Assembly (NCBI GenBank): GCA_021647365.1
Contig: JAKIUW010000020.1
Coordinates: 1-61,858, forward strand
Direction: 5' to 3'
Source of the DNA: Cocleimonas sp.
GTDB lineage: Bacteria; Pseudomonadota; Gammaproteobacteria; Thiotrichales; Thiotrichaceae
Length of the DNA: 61,858 nucleotides
Shown in pieces: positions 9,029-17,751 of the stretch; within the stretch, counting starts at the first letter, position 1; every line of letters starts with the position of its first letter. The position numbers and the translations under genes were made by a program. Below the pieces are notes generated by a model. The model was not told the DNA's origin. It searched no databases and saw only the letters and a list, made by a program, of their open reading frames with translations.

Positions 9029-9105
9029 CGGGATGTAGCGCAGTCTGGTAGCGCACCACACTGGGGGTGTGGTGGTCGTCAGTTCGAATCTGGCCATCCC
9101 GACCA
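9029..9105 (+). tRNA. tRNA-Pro (anticodon GGG)
   Basis: Cloverleaf read directly: acceptor stem CGGGATG with CATCCCG, D-arm GCGC/GCGC, anticodon stem CCACA/TGTGG around the loop CTGGGGG (anticodon GGG), T-loop GTTCGAATC, and an encoded ACCA 3' end. The GGG anticodon serves CCC/CCU proline codons. Nothing around it suggests use as an attachment site. Confidence 0.96.
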
Positions 9106-9324
9106 TTTATTTATAAGAATTTGAATATTAAGCATACGTTGCATTTGATATACATATCCTACAATCCCATAAGTTAAATTATTATTTTTTATAGTTAAAT
9201 GAACAGAAGAAGATCACTGCTGTCATAAGACTTTAATTAGGCTTTCTACCCAAAAGTTCTTATTAAAACAACTCGTTGTTTTATTTCTATGTAAGGCCTA
9301 CCTCATCTATGCTATACACTAATC

Positions 9325-12036
9325 ATGATTAAAATACCAAATTACAGTATCAAAAAAATATTGGGTCAAGGGGGGATGTCTACTGTATATCTAGCAAAGC
9401 AGGAGCTACTCGGTCGAAATATTGCGTTGAAAGTAATCTCACCAGAGATAGCTGTAGATAAAAGATACCGTAAAACTTTTTTACGGGAAGGTGAAATTAT
9501 TGGCACCTTGGAGCATGCTAATATTATACGTATCCATGATGTGGGGATGGTTAATGACACTATTCTCTATATGGCTATGGAGCTTCATGAGAGAGGAACA
9601 TTAAAGGATAGACTGATAAGTGGTGCGTTAGATTATTATGATGCACTTAAAATTCTTGAAGATATTTCTGATGGTCTAGGTTATGCGCACAGTCAGGGTT
9701 ACATCCATCGTGATATAAAGCCAAGCAATATTTTATTTGATAAAAACGGATCAGCTATTATTACTGATTTTGGTATTGCTAAATTACAAGATACAACAAG
9801 TGATTTGACGCTTATTGGCTGCACAATAGGTACTGCGCGATATATGAGTCCAGAGCAAGCACTGACCTCTGACGATATCAACCAAACTACAGATGTGTAT
9901 AGTTTAGGGCTTATTTTTTATGAGATGTTAACAGGAAGCAAAGTTTACCAATCTGGTTCAACACTTCAAATAATTCAACAACACATGTCTCTGAAAGTAC
10001 CAAAATTACCTGAAAAATATGCTTTTTTACAAAAGCAGATAAATAAGGTGTTGGAAAAAAACCCAAAAAAACGTTACCAAACGCCCCAAGAATTTGTAGA
10101 TGATATTAAAAAAGCGACAAACACCGATAAAACAGTCATTCATAAAATGCCATATCAGCTTAGTTCATTATCAATGTCGGCATCTAGATTCCCAGAGTCT
10201 TTTGGAGATAGGGTAAAGCTTATTGGAGGTTTAAGCGCTATTGTGCTTTTAACAGCGTTGGCCTACAAAATATCACGCCCCCTGGAAGATAATATTGTAA
10301 ACGCAACTGAAAACCTAATTGAGAGTGTACAAGAAATACCTAAAAAGGAATTGGTAACGAATGGTGAGGAATCTTTAGAGTTTATTCGTACAAAGGCTCC
10401 TCAGGCTGAAGTAGGTGGAAAATCTGTTGTACTGATTGACGAGGAAAAAGTTGAAAAAACAGGGGCCAAGAATGTAGATACACAAAAAGAAATTAATGCA
10501 AATAAGCCTATAAGTAAAAAAGCACTTTTAAATACTGAAAAGCATTATGCTGGAATTAGGATATCTGACTATGCTTTTAGCACGTTTCCATCAAAAGAGA
10601 AGCTGGAAAAGTATGCATACAATATGAGTGCCAGTCTTGATAGCGCAACACCTACATTATTATTGATTGTTGGTGGGGTACAAGAAGAGGATAAGGTGTG
10701 TCATTTATCTTTTCCATCAGAGAAGAAAATCAAAAATGTTACGTTTGAAACAGTTGATAAATACGAGGCCTATCTCAATCATTTTGATAAAACGGGCGTA
10801 AATGTTTTTTTACAAGTTGAGCCTGGCAATGCCAATGTAAAGACATTGATTAAAGAAGTATTAAGCCGCTATCAGCACCACCCTAGCGTTGTTGGTTTTG
10901 GTGTAGACGTTGAGTGGTATAAACCTAATAATAAAAAATCAGGTCAGAAAATCTCTAACAGCAACGCTAAAGACTGGGAAAAAGACATTAAGTCATACAA
11001 TAAAGAGTATCGTTTATTTTTAAAGCATTGGAAAAAATCATCAATGCCTCCAAATTACAGAGGGGATATTATCTTTGTTGATGATAGTCAAAAATTTCCC
11101 GACTTTGATACTTTTAAGAAGCAAGCAAAAGAGTGGATTGCTGCCTTTCCAAAGAATACGGTGTTTTTTCAATATGGCTACAAGTCAGATAAAAAATGGT
11201 GGGATAAGCTAAAGAACCCTCCCGTTGATATAGCTAATGCACTATTGGATTTAGATAGTGATGCAGGTGTTTTTTGGGTTGATTTTACTATTGATGAACT
11301 TGTGAAGAAATATAAATGGGGGAGTGATTTAAACTTAGCTAATAGTGGTGAAAAAAATATAGCACCTTATACGCTTAGTAAGTTCTTGCATGTAATAGAG
11401 GGTTCAAGGTTACAAATACGATCAAAAAGGCAAGGGTCTCAAGATATAGATATTAGCCATAAAAATGACTATAGCTCAAAGTCCTTTCGCCTTACATCCA
11501 ATCAATATATGACATTTAGCATCGATGGATCTGGCGATGATAAGCGATCGGAGCTGAGACAAATTAAGCAATGGTCAACGGCAGATTCTGAAGGTAATAA
11601 AATGATTGGTGAAGTACGCCTTTTATACCCACAATCAAAAGAAACAAATCAATATACATGGATGCAAATACACAATAAACAACGAACAAGTGATGAAATT
11701 AGCTCTCCACTTCTGAGGTTGGTTTGGCACAGAAGTAAACGAGGTGGTGGTATTACAAAATCTGATCATATTTGGGCTGCTCTTAAAACGGATTATACGG
11801 GGAGAAATACCCAGTGGATTGATTTAGGGAAAAGGCCTTCTGGTTTCTTTACAACTGAAATAAAAATAAAAAATGGGCTTCTTAAAGTAAAATTCAATAA
11901 AAAAACGGTACTTCCTGAAACAGATATTAGTTTTTGGAATCAATTTGTTAACTACTTTAAAGCGGGAGTGTACTTGCGTGGGAATGGGGACGCCACCGTG
12001 CAGTTCAATAAATTAAAATATTACGACTACTATTAG
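9325..12036 (+). CDS. Fusion of Ser/Thr protein kinase, membrane helix, barrel-like domain and PL7 alginate-lyase-like domain
   Basis: Residues 7-270 form a PknB-type kinase with glycine loop G14-Q-G-G-M, Lys36, catalytic H128-R-D130-IKPSN, D148-F-G150, and the activation segment GTARYMSPEQ. One membrane helix (about 299-318) should leave the kinase in the cytoplasm. After a linker, residues 410-680 carry a barrel-like domain (FLQVEPGNANV, VVGFGVDVEWYKP, TVFFQYGYKS) resembling putative glycoside-binding or hydrolase folds. Residues 690-903 contain the three PL7 landmarks in order: R741-S-E-L-R745, Q781-I-H783, and Y877-F-K-A-G-V-Y883. The final Gln usual after the YFKAGxY block is Arg885. All catalytic residues of kinase and lyase appear present. 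Likely role (inference): an enzyme or sensor coupling alginate-like polysaccharide outside to phosphorylation inside. Confidence 0.85.
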   Translation: MIKIPNYSIKKILGQGGMSTVYLAKQELLGRNIALKVISPEIAVDKRYRKTFLREGEIIGTLEHANIIRIHDVGMVNDTILYMAMELHERGTLKDRLISGALDYYDALKILEDISDGLGYAHSQGYIHRDIKPSNILFDKNGSAIITDFGIAKLQDTTSDLTLIGCTIGTARYMSPEQALTSDDINQTTDVYSLGLIFYEMLTGSKVYQSGSTLQIIQQHMSLKVPKLPEKYAFLQKQINKVLEKNPKKRYQTPQEFVDDIKKATNTDKTVIHKMPYQLSSLSMSASRFPESFGDRVKLIGGLSAIVLLTALAYKISRPLEDNIVNATENLIESVQEIPKKELVTNGEESLEFIRTKAPQAEVGGKSVVLIDEEKVEKTGAKNVDTQKEINANKPISKKALLNTEKHYAGIRISDYAFSTFPSKEKLEKYAYNMSASLDSATPTLLLIVGGVQEEDKVCHLSFPSEKKIKNVTFETVDKYEAYLNHFDKTGVNVFLQVEPGNANVKTLIKEVLSRYQHHPSVVGFGVDVEWYKPNNKKSGQKISNSNAKDWEKDIKSYNKEYRLFLKHWKKSSMPPNYRGDIIFVDDSQKFPDFDTFKKQAKEWIAAFPKNTVFFQYGYKSDKKWWDKLKNPPVDIANALLDLDSDAGVFWVDFTIDELVKKYKWGSDLNLANSGEKNIAPYTLSKFLHVIEGSRLQIRSKRQGSQDIDISHKNDYSSKSFRLTSNQYMTFSIDGSGDDKRSELRQIKQWSTADSEGNKMIGEVRLLYPQSKETNQYTWMQIHNKQRTSDEISSPLLRLVWHRSKRGGGITKSDHIWAALKTDYTGRNTQWIDLGKRPSGFFTTEIKIKNGLLKVKFNKKTVLPETDISFWNQFVNYFKAGVYLRGNGDATVQFNKLKYYDYY

Positions 12037-12126
12037 AATATATTGTAGTTTGAAAATCTCTGATACGTTGATTTCATGTATTGTAGATAAGTAAGTATGA
12101 TCTAGTTATAGTAGAATGCGGGTGTT

Positions 12127-12780
12127 ATGCGCTTAATAATCAAAAATCAAATTTTTCCAGTTATACTACTTTCCATTCTTCCCTTTCTTTTTGTATCCAG
12201 CACCCATGCTGATGCATTCAAATGTATTGATAAAAAAGGCAATATTGTGTTTCAGGATTCGGCTTGTACGGATGATGAAAAAGAAACGCTTATCGAGATA
12301 CAAAAGAAAATCGTTAGCGTGGATAACATCCTTAATATTCAATGCGAAGCTCGGTGTGATAATAGAAGAGCAATTTGTGTTACTAGACTAGGGGATGGTG
12401 CTAGAAATACGGGAAAAAATTTATTGCGGTGTGAGAAAGTCAAAGAGGTTTGTTATTTGCGCTGCGCTAAGGTAGATAATGGGGGAGAGCTAGATACTTT
12501 CGTCAATATAGAACGCTCAAACTACGAACGAGAATTGAGGCGAGAGCAGTCTTTAAAAAGTGACGCTAAATATCAAAAAAACAAAAAAAAGCGAATAGCG
12601 CAATGGGATCAGAAGCGTGAGCAACGACATTGCCGTCGATATGAGAGAAAGCTAGCTAAAGTGAAGGCTCAATGGAAGAGAGTGCAAGAGAAAGCAAAAG
12701 GCTGGACACCTCGCGAAGAAACTTATCATCGTAAAAGAATAGAAAATGCTGAAGATGTAGCCATCATTGAATGCAAATGA
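12127..12780 (+). CDS. Secreted DUF4124-domain protein
   Basis: Exported protein of unknown function. A signal peptide covers residues 1-29 and ends at THADA, followed at once by the DUF4124 signature FKCIDKKGNIVFQDSAC. A middle segment has paired cysteines (CEARCDNRR, CVTR, CEKVKEVCYLRC), consistent with disulfides in the periplasm. The C-terminal 80 residues are very basic and helical with many Lys/Arg/Gln. The end overlaps the start of the next gene by a few bases (ATGA), which implies translational coupling. It lies 90 bases after the kinase-lyase gene on the same strand. Confidence 0.72.
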   Translation: MRLIIKNQIFPVILLSILPFLFVSSTHADAFKCIDKKGNIVFQDSACTDDEKETLIEIQKKIVSVDNILNIQCEARCDNRRAICVTRLGDGARNTGKNLLRCEKVKEVCYLRCAKVDNGGELDTFVNIERSNYERELRREQSLKSDAKYQKNKKKRIAQWDQKREQRHCRRYERKLAKVKAQWKRVQEKAKGWTPREETYHRKRIENAEDVAIIECK

Positions 12781-13847
12781 TACCTAGCAAACCCATCATC
12801 CACCTATGCATTCCCCAATTATTCCAACCATTAAAGTTATGGAGTAGGGATTTCCGATTTGAGCCAGAAGCGCCTGAGCTTTCTTTGTTATTACGTCAAT
12901 TTACGAGTGATAAAACAGAATCAGTGCTAGGTTTGGATGCCAGTCTTTTTAATGCGATAGGCATGGCAGAAAGCAAAGAACTTCCTGTAGCGTATTACCG
13001 TTATCAAACGCATAACAATTGCCAACTTAGCGCAGAAAAGACAATACTTTGTGCCGACCCCATACACCTAGAAGTAGGGATGAATGACATAACGCTAACA
13101 GAAATAATCACCGATCTTAGCGAAGCCGAGGCGCAAGAAATACTTGATGAGCTTAATGCCCATTTTAAGCAAGATGGCTTAGAATTTATACTGGGCTCAT
13201 ATCAGCATTGGTATCTTGCCTTGTCTAATAAAGGTCCTCAAGAAGAGCCAGTAAAAACAACGCCGCTTAGTGAAGTATTAAGAAAAAATATAGCCAGCTT
13301 TCAGCCACGTTCGGCAACAAAAACCTCAGCAATAAACTGGCAAGTTATCCAAAATGAAGCGCAAATGATTTTACACGCGAGCACGGTGAATCAACAACGA
13401 GAAATGGCAGGTTTGACCACCGTAAACAGTCTATGGTTTTGGGGTGGTGGCAAGGTTGAAAATGAAATTTCCGATAAAAAACTAGCCCATGTATTTTGTA
13501 GCGAGAATGCAAAATCTAGCGGGCAAACCATTGCCAAAGCGGCGAATTGTGACTGGCAAACTTTGCCTGAGGACTTAGGTAGGTTTAGGTTGCCTGATTT
13601 TAAGACAGGCAGAAACCTAATTATATTTGATCAGCTTTTCAATCCAGCCGTACATGATAGTCTAGAACAATATCAGCAAGAGCTAAGCAAGCTTAATGAA
13701 GGCATTATCAAAGTATTGCGAGCAGCATGGCAAGCAGGGGAGATAGAACTTTTGATTGATGGTTGTGATGGCAGAGTCATACAGCCATTAAAAGTACCCG
13801 CATGGAAATTCTGGAAGCACACCCCCCCACTTTTACATGATGTGTAA
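12771..13847 (+). CDS. Phosphoglycerate-mutase-like protein (COG4255); C-terminus encoded by a repeat arm
   Basis: Cytoplasmic protein of the group often annotated as cofactor-independent phosphoglycerate mutase-like and usually found next to recJ in gammaproteobacteria, as here (recJ begins at 15773). Family blocks include CADPIHLEVGMNDI, FILGSYQHWYLA, INWQVIQNEAQM, and NSLWFWGGGKV. Two starts are possible, ATG 12771 or ATG 12777; the second overlaps the previous stop as ATGA. The last ten residues, KHTPPLLHDV, are encoded by a complete left arm of the dispersed palindrome, so the native C-terminus has been replaced or extended. The activity is unproven for this family. Confidence 0.8.
   Translation: MQMIPSKPIIHLCIPQLFQPLKLWSRDFRFEPEAPELSLLLRQFTSDKTESVLGLDASLFNAIGMAESKELPVAYYRYQTHNNCQLSAEKTILCADPIHLEVGMNDITLTEIITDLSEAEAQEILDELNAHFKQDGLEFILGSYQHWYLALSNKGPQEEPVKTTPLSEVLRKNIASFQPRSATKTSAINWQVIQNEAQMILHASTVNQQREMAGLTTVNSLWFWGGGKVENEISDKKLAHVFCSENAKSSGQTIAKAANCDWQTLPEDLGRFRLPDFKTGRNLIIFDQLFNPAVHDSLEQYQQELSKLNEGIIKVLRAAWQAGEIELLIDGCDGRVIQPLKVPAWKFWKHTPPLLHDV
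13814..13842 (+). repeat. Palindromic-element arm, CAC type, left arm inside a coding end
   Basis: GAAGCACACCCCCCCAC then TTTTACATGATG, a full left arm that supplies the final codons and nearly the stop of the phosphoglycerate-mutase-like gene. The bases after it, TGTAAAATGG, may be the remains of a collapsed right arm. Confidence 0.9.
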
Positions 13848-13883
13848 AATGGTCTAATTAGTGGGGCAGTCAAAAATCAAACG

Positions 13884-13913
13884 AAAAAAAGGCGATCAAT
13901 TGATCGCCTTTTT
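13884..13913. terminator. Bidirectional rho-independent terminator
   Basis: The 18-base perfect palindrome GGCGATCAATTGATCGCC (13891-13908) is preceded by seven A and followed by five T. It sits between the convergent mutase-like and lipoprotein genes and can end transcription from both sides. Confidence 0.9.
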
Positions 13914-13931
13914 ACAAGAGTAAACTAACAA

Positions 13932-15329
13932 TTAATTACAGGTGCTAACAGGGCTAAGCTCACCACTCGCATTAATAAAACCCGTTACTTTCTTTGCGTT
14001 ACCTTCTTGATGGTAGTAATAAACCGTTCCATTAAGGTAATGAATATCAAAGGAATGACGAGGGTTTTTTCTCGTGTCATCCGATATAAGAGTTGTTTCA
14101 GTGCTTGTCGCCGGATTCTTTACCATTAATGATTTTATAGTATAAGAATTGCGTGATCCGTTAATTTTATGTAAACCAATATCCAATCCATTTGAATAAC
14201 TCAATTTAGATGAGCTAGATTTGTACGTTTTAGTACCGACACCAATTGGCGTATTGTCATCTTGTATCCGATGATATGTAGTAGCTGTTTTTGTTCCTGC
14301 TCGCACTGTCGAACTATAAATTAATGCACCACGAGTATTACTTACGAAGCTAGGAGGTAATAAGCTAGAGCTTGCAATTTCTTGAGCATTGTCACCGTTT
14401 TCATCAGAAACCATTAGTCTCTTATTATTATTAGGATCTACGTAGTAGCGTTTTGCATTGTAAATCACACCATCAATAAAATTCTCTGAAGCTGGCGTTG
14501 GTGCAGCTGCTCCTAAACACAATACTTGATAGGCCTCATCGGGTATCTGCTGTGCTGTACTATCGACGACAAAGTCTAACCCTGCGCTCCAATCACTCCA
14601 TTCACCATCACTATTTTGTGCTTTAACCCACCAGCTAACATCACTTCCATTGGTAGAAGGAGAAACTTGTCCGCTACAGGTGCCACCAGAGTCACAGTTA
14701 GCATCAGCGGCTGAGAATATAGTTTCGCTCCATGAGCTTGTTGGCGAAACTTCTTCGTAACCAATGTTATAGCTGACTGCACCAGCAACACGGTTCCATG
14801 AAAAAGTAGGATTTATCGAACCAATAGTTCCAGAGGGTGCAATTTGCACAGGCGCATCAATATCACCACCGCTATTATCATTTACAACCGTAAAAATGAT
14901 AGGCTTTGACCACGCTTGCCACTTATTATTAACCATCGCTTTAATCCACCAGACTTTTTCTTCACCAACAGGGAAGTTATCGTTAATCTGATCATATTGA
15001 CAAGTATCGCTGTTCGAGTCACAACCCGCCTCACTCGCGGTGAATATATAAGACTTCCAAAGTGAGTCATCATTGGTGTTTTCATGACCAATGCGGTATT
15101 TGCTTGCATTAGCGATAGCAGACCATGAAAAACTAGGTGTCTGTTCAGTGATTTTTCCAGAGGGAGAATAAGAAGGGGAATGAGTAACTTTACTTCTTTC
15201 AAAGGTTGGGTGATCAGTATCAGGTGATATTTGAACCGTTTTATCTGATGAGCCTCCACCACATGCGTTGATCATTAAAGATGTCAAAACTAATAAAGTA
15301 CCGAATCTAGCTTTTTGTAGAATAATCAT
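13932..15329 (-). CDS. Large lipoprotein with two fibronectin-III-like repeats
   Basis: Predicted surface or periplasmic lipoprotein of unknown function. The start at 15329 (MIILQKARF) follows AAGGATAG; the signal peptide ends in the lipobox LMINAC, with lipid-bearing Cys23. Two related beta-sandwich repeats follow: PSFSWSAIANASKYRIG... with WWIKAMVNNKWQAWSKPI, and PTFSWNRVAGAVSYNIG... with WWVKAQNSDGEWSDWS. Each contains a close cysteine pair (CDSNSDTC; CDSGGTC), as in FN3-like modules of marine bacteria. The last 170 residues (YNAKRYYVDPNNNKRLM onward) look like a beta-propeller-like binding module. An upstream in-frame Met at 15410 would add 27 residues but lacks a lipoprotein-type context. 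Confidence 0.75.
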   Translation of the reverse strand: MIILQKARFGTLLVLTSLMINACGGGSSDKTVQISPDTDHPTFERSKVTHSPSYSPSGKITEQTPSFSWSAIANASKYRIGHENTNDDSLWKSYIFTASEAGCDSNSDTCQYDQINDNFPVGEEKVWWIKAMVNNKWQAWSKPIIFTVVNDNSGGDIDAPVQIAPSGTIGSINPTFSWNRVAGAVSYNIGYEEVSPTSSWSETIFSAADANCDSGGTCSGQVSPSTNGSDVSWWVKAQNSDGEWSDWSAGLDFVVDSTAQQIPDEAYQVLCLGAAAPTPASENFIDGVIYNAKRYYVDPNNNKRLMVSDENGDNAQEIASSSLLPPSFVSNTRGALIYSSTVRAGTKTATTYHRIQDDNTPIGVGTKTYKSSSSKLSYSNGLDIGLHKINGSRNSYTIKSLMVKNPATSTETTLISDDTRKNPRHSFDIHYLNGTVYYYHQEGNAKKVTGFINASGELSPVSTCN

Positions 15330-15772
15330 ATTTCTATCCTTAAATTTATAATTAAAAGTCATCCAACCATTATGTCTAAGTAGGGACAGCTTATACCAGT
15401 AAAGATTCAAAAATTGGTATAGAAGGTTAGGTTTTGATGATAAACATAAAAAAGAATTCAGGATTAATTAAGATTCTATGCATTAATAGAGCTGCCCTTA
15501 TATGTATAATGAATTTAATCTTTACTTTGAAATAGTGATTGTTGTTAATGTCTGATAATACGCCTGTTGAAACTATAGCTATAAAACACACCCTCCCACT
15601 TTTACATGATGATTTGAAAATAACTAAACATCGTGTAAAAGTGGGGGGGTGTGCTTCGACTTTAGTTTATCCTGAACTTAGCGAAGGGCTCAGCAGAATT
15701 GTTCGACAGGTTCAACAGAATTGCGCGTCGTTATTTATAAGTAACACTTTCATTGAGGTTTACAGCCTTTAA
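15330..15772. other. Intergenic region carrying a palindromic element and a secondary repeat
   Basis: Between the divergent lipoprotein and recJ genes. It contains the arm pair at 15583-15656, directly followed by GCTTCGACTTTAG and GCTCAGCAGAATTG-type sequence at 15652-15730. A similar block follows the arm pair at 55298. No credible gene is seen. Confidence 0.7.
15583..15656. repeat. Palindromic element, CAC type, arm pair
   Basis: Left arm AAAACACACCCTCCCAC / TTTTACATGATG carries two substitutions; loop of 17 bases; right arm CATCGTGTAAAAGTGGG / GGGGTGTGCTT carries one. The arms are still complementary over almost their whole length. Confidence 0.92.
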
Positions 15773-17524
15773 ATGAAAATAATTCGCCGAGAACCCACAG
15801 GTCAAATTAATCAAACACAAAACCAGGCTAGTTTATTAGAGCGCGTCTTCGCAATGCGTGGCATTAATGACCAGTCAGAATTGGTTTTTGAGCTTAAAAA
15901 CTTACACCCAATCTCAAAACTAAAAGGTATTCAAGCCGCGACGGGTTTACTCGTTGATGCCATTAAAACCAAACAACGCATACTCATTATTGGTGACTTT
16001 GATGCTGATGGCGCGACTTCCACCGCCGTTGCAGTCCGTGCTTTACGGCTTATGGGGCATGATAAGGTAGATTATCTCGTGCCCAATCGTTTTGAGTTTG
16101 GTTATGGTTTAACGCCGGAAATTGTTATCGAAGCGCAAAAGTTTTCCCCCGATATGATTATCACTGTAGATAATGGTATTTCTAGTATTAAAGGGGTCGA
16201 GAAGGCAAAAGCGCTGGGTTACAAAGTAATTATTACCGATCATCATTTACCGGCTAAAAACCTGCCTGATGCCGATGCGATTATCAATCCCAATCAACGT
16301 GGTGATGAGTTTCCCTCCAAAAATTTGGCAGGGGTTGGGGTGATTTTCTACTTAATGTTATCGGTTAAAAGTAGCCTGCATAAACAAGACTACTTTGCGG
16401 ATAATAATTTAGCAGAACCAAATTTGACCGAGCTATTGGATTTAGTCGCGCTCGGCACGGTTGCCGATGTTGTACCGCTGGATCAAAACAACCGCATTTT
16501 AGTCGAACAAGGTCTGCGCCGAATGCGTGGCGGTAAAGCTTGTAAAGGAATCCAAGCGCTGTTTCGCATAGGCAAACGCAATATTCATAATGCGGTCAGC
16601 TCAGATCTCGGTTTTGCCTGTGGGCCAAGGCTCAATGCGGCAGGGCGTATGGATGATATGTCGCTGGGTATCGAGTGTTTGCTCAGTAATGATCCGCAAC
16701 AAGCGATGGATTTGGCGAGTGCGTTGGATGATCTCAATATAGAACGTCGCGCGACAGAAGACAGCATGAAAGCCGAGGCGCTGATCTTATTGGAAGAGTT
16801 AGATGATGACAAGCTCAATGGCGAATTGCCCCCCGTGATCTGTTTATATAAAAACACTTGGCATCAAGGCGTGATTGGTATTCTAGCGGCACGGGTACGT
16901 GAGCGTTACAACCGTCCAACGATTATTTTTGCCCCCGCTGAGGTAGATAGTGATACAGATATCATCGAAATCAAAGGCTCAGCACGATCAATCTCCACCA
17001 TACACATCCGCGATATTTTTGATGAAGTTGCCACGCTACATCCTCATCTTTTAAACAAGTTCGGTGGACACGCCATGGCGGCAGGGCTAAGCCTAGAAAC
17101 GGCAAAACTAGAAGAATTCACTCAAGCTATTTGCGATGTGGTGCAAAGCCATGCTAATGATGAAACTTTCCAAGAAATCCACTACAGCGATGGCGAACTA
17201 CAGCCCGATGATTTTGAGCTGAAATCAGCCGATGATCTCCGCTACGCTGCGCCGTGGGGACAACATTTCCCAGCGCCCGTGTTTGATAATCGCTTTATTA
17301 TTGTCAACAAACGCCTGCTAAAAGAAAAGCATTACAAGTTAGTGTTACGCCCTGTTTTGGATAAAGAAACAAACGCACGAACCGTTGATGCCATCGCGTT
17401 TAATATAGACATTGAAAACTGGCCAGAAGAGGGCGGCGAAGTACATTTGCTGTATCGCCTAGAAGTGAATGAATTTCGCGATGCTTGTACGTTGCAGTTG
17501 ATGGTTGAGAGGATTTTGGTTTAA
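15773..17524 (+). CDS. recJ: Single-stranded-DNA-specific exonuclease RecJ
   Basis: 5'-to-3' single-strand DNA exonuclease of recombination (RecFOR) and mismatch repair. DHH-family motifs are in order: GDFDADGATSTAVA (motif I), VDNGISS, and ITDHHLPAKNLPDAD (motif III with the DHH triad), then GTVADVVPL. The DHHA1 domain has NKFGGHAMAAGLSL. The length of 583 residues is normal. The ATG at 15773 follows GAGGTTTACAG at a long distance. The typical neighbour, the mutase-like gene, is separated from it by the lipoprotein gene and the palindromic element, an insertion into a normally tight pair. Confidence 0.95.
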   Translation: MKIIRREPTGQINQTQNQASLLERVFAMRGINDQSELVFELKNLHPISKLKGIQAATGLLVDAIKTKQRILIIGDFDADGATSTAVAVRALRLMGHDKVDYLVPNRFEFGYGLTPEIVIEAQKFSPDMIITVDNGISSIKGVEKAKALGYKVIITDHHLPAKNLPDADAIINPNQRGDEFPSKNLAGVGVIFYLMLSVKSSLHKQDYFADNNLAEPNLTELLDLVALGTVADVVPLDQNNRILVEQGLRRMRGGKACKGIQALFRIGKRNIHNAVSSDLGFACGPRLNAAGRMDDMSLGIECLLSNDPQQAMDLASALDDLNIERRATEDSMKAEALILLEELDDDKLNGELPPVICLYKNTWHQGVIGILAARVRERYNRPTIIFAPAEVDSDTDIIEIKGSARSISTIHIRDIFDEVATLHPHLLNKFGGHAMAAGLSLETAKLEEFTQAICDVVQSHANDETFQEIHYSDGELQPDDFELKSADDLRYAAPWGQHFPAPVFDNRFIIVNKRLLKEKHYKLVLRPVLDKETNARTVDAIAFNIDIENWPEEGGEVHLLYRLEVNEFRDACTLQLMVERILV

Positions 17525-17576
17525 AACTCCTATCGTTTAACTTTTATTAGTTTTTAATACTCATATATATATCAAG

Positions 17577-17604
17577 AGGGTGTGAATTTTACTTTCACAG
17601 CCCT
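17577..17604 (+). terminator. Possible weak terminator hairpin after recJ
   Basis: AGGGTGTGAA pairs with TTCACAGCCCT across a 7-base loop, with one bulged G. A T-rich stretch follows only after about 12 bases, so termination is uncertain. Confidence 0.4.
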
Positions 17605-17751
17605 AAACCTCCTATTTTTATTAATAAGATGTCTTTATCTCTTTCTATCTCGGCTTAATACTACCTTCTGTCCGTGTCGTGATCGTTTATCATCATTTGT
17701 TAGATCATTATTTCCTTACCTTAAAATATAAAATAAACGGTAGAGAAGAAA

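Noticed and set aside
9029..9105. tRNA-Pro as an integration site
   Set aside because: No integrase gene or direct repeat of the tRNA 3' end follows within the next kilobases.
15539..15772. Open frame of 77 codons upstream of recJ
   Set aside because: Most of it is encoded by the palindromic element and the secondary repeat, and it has no ribosome binding site or family match.
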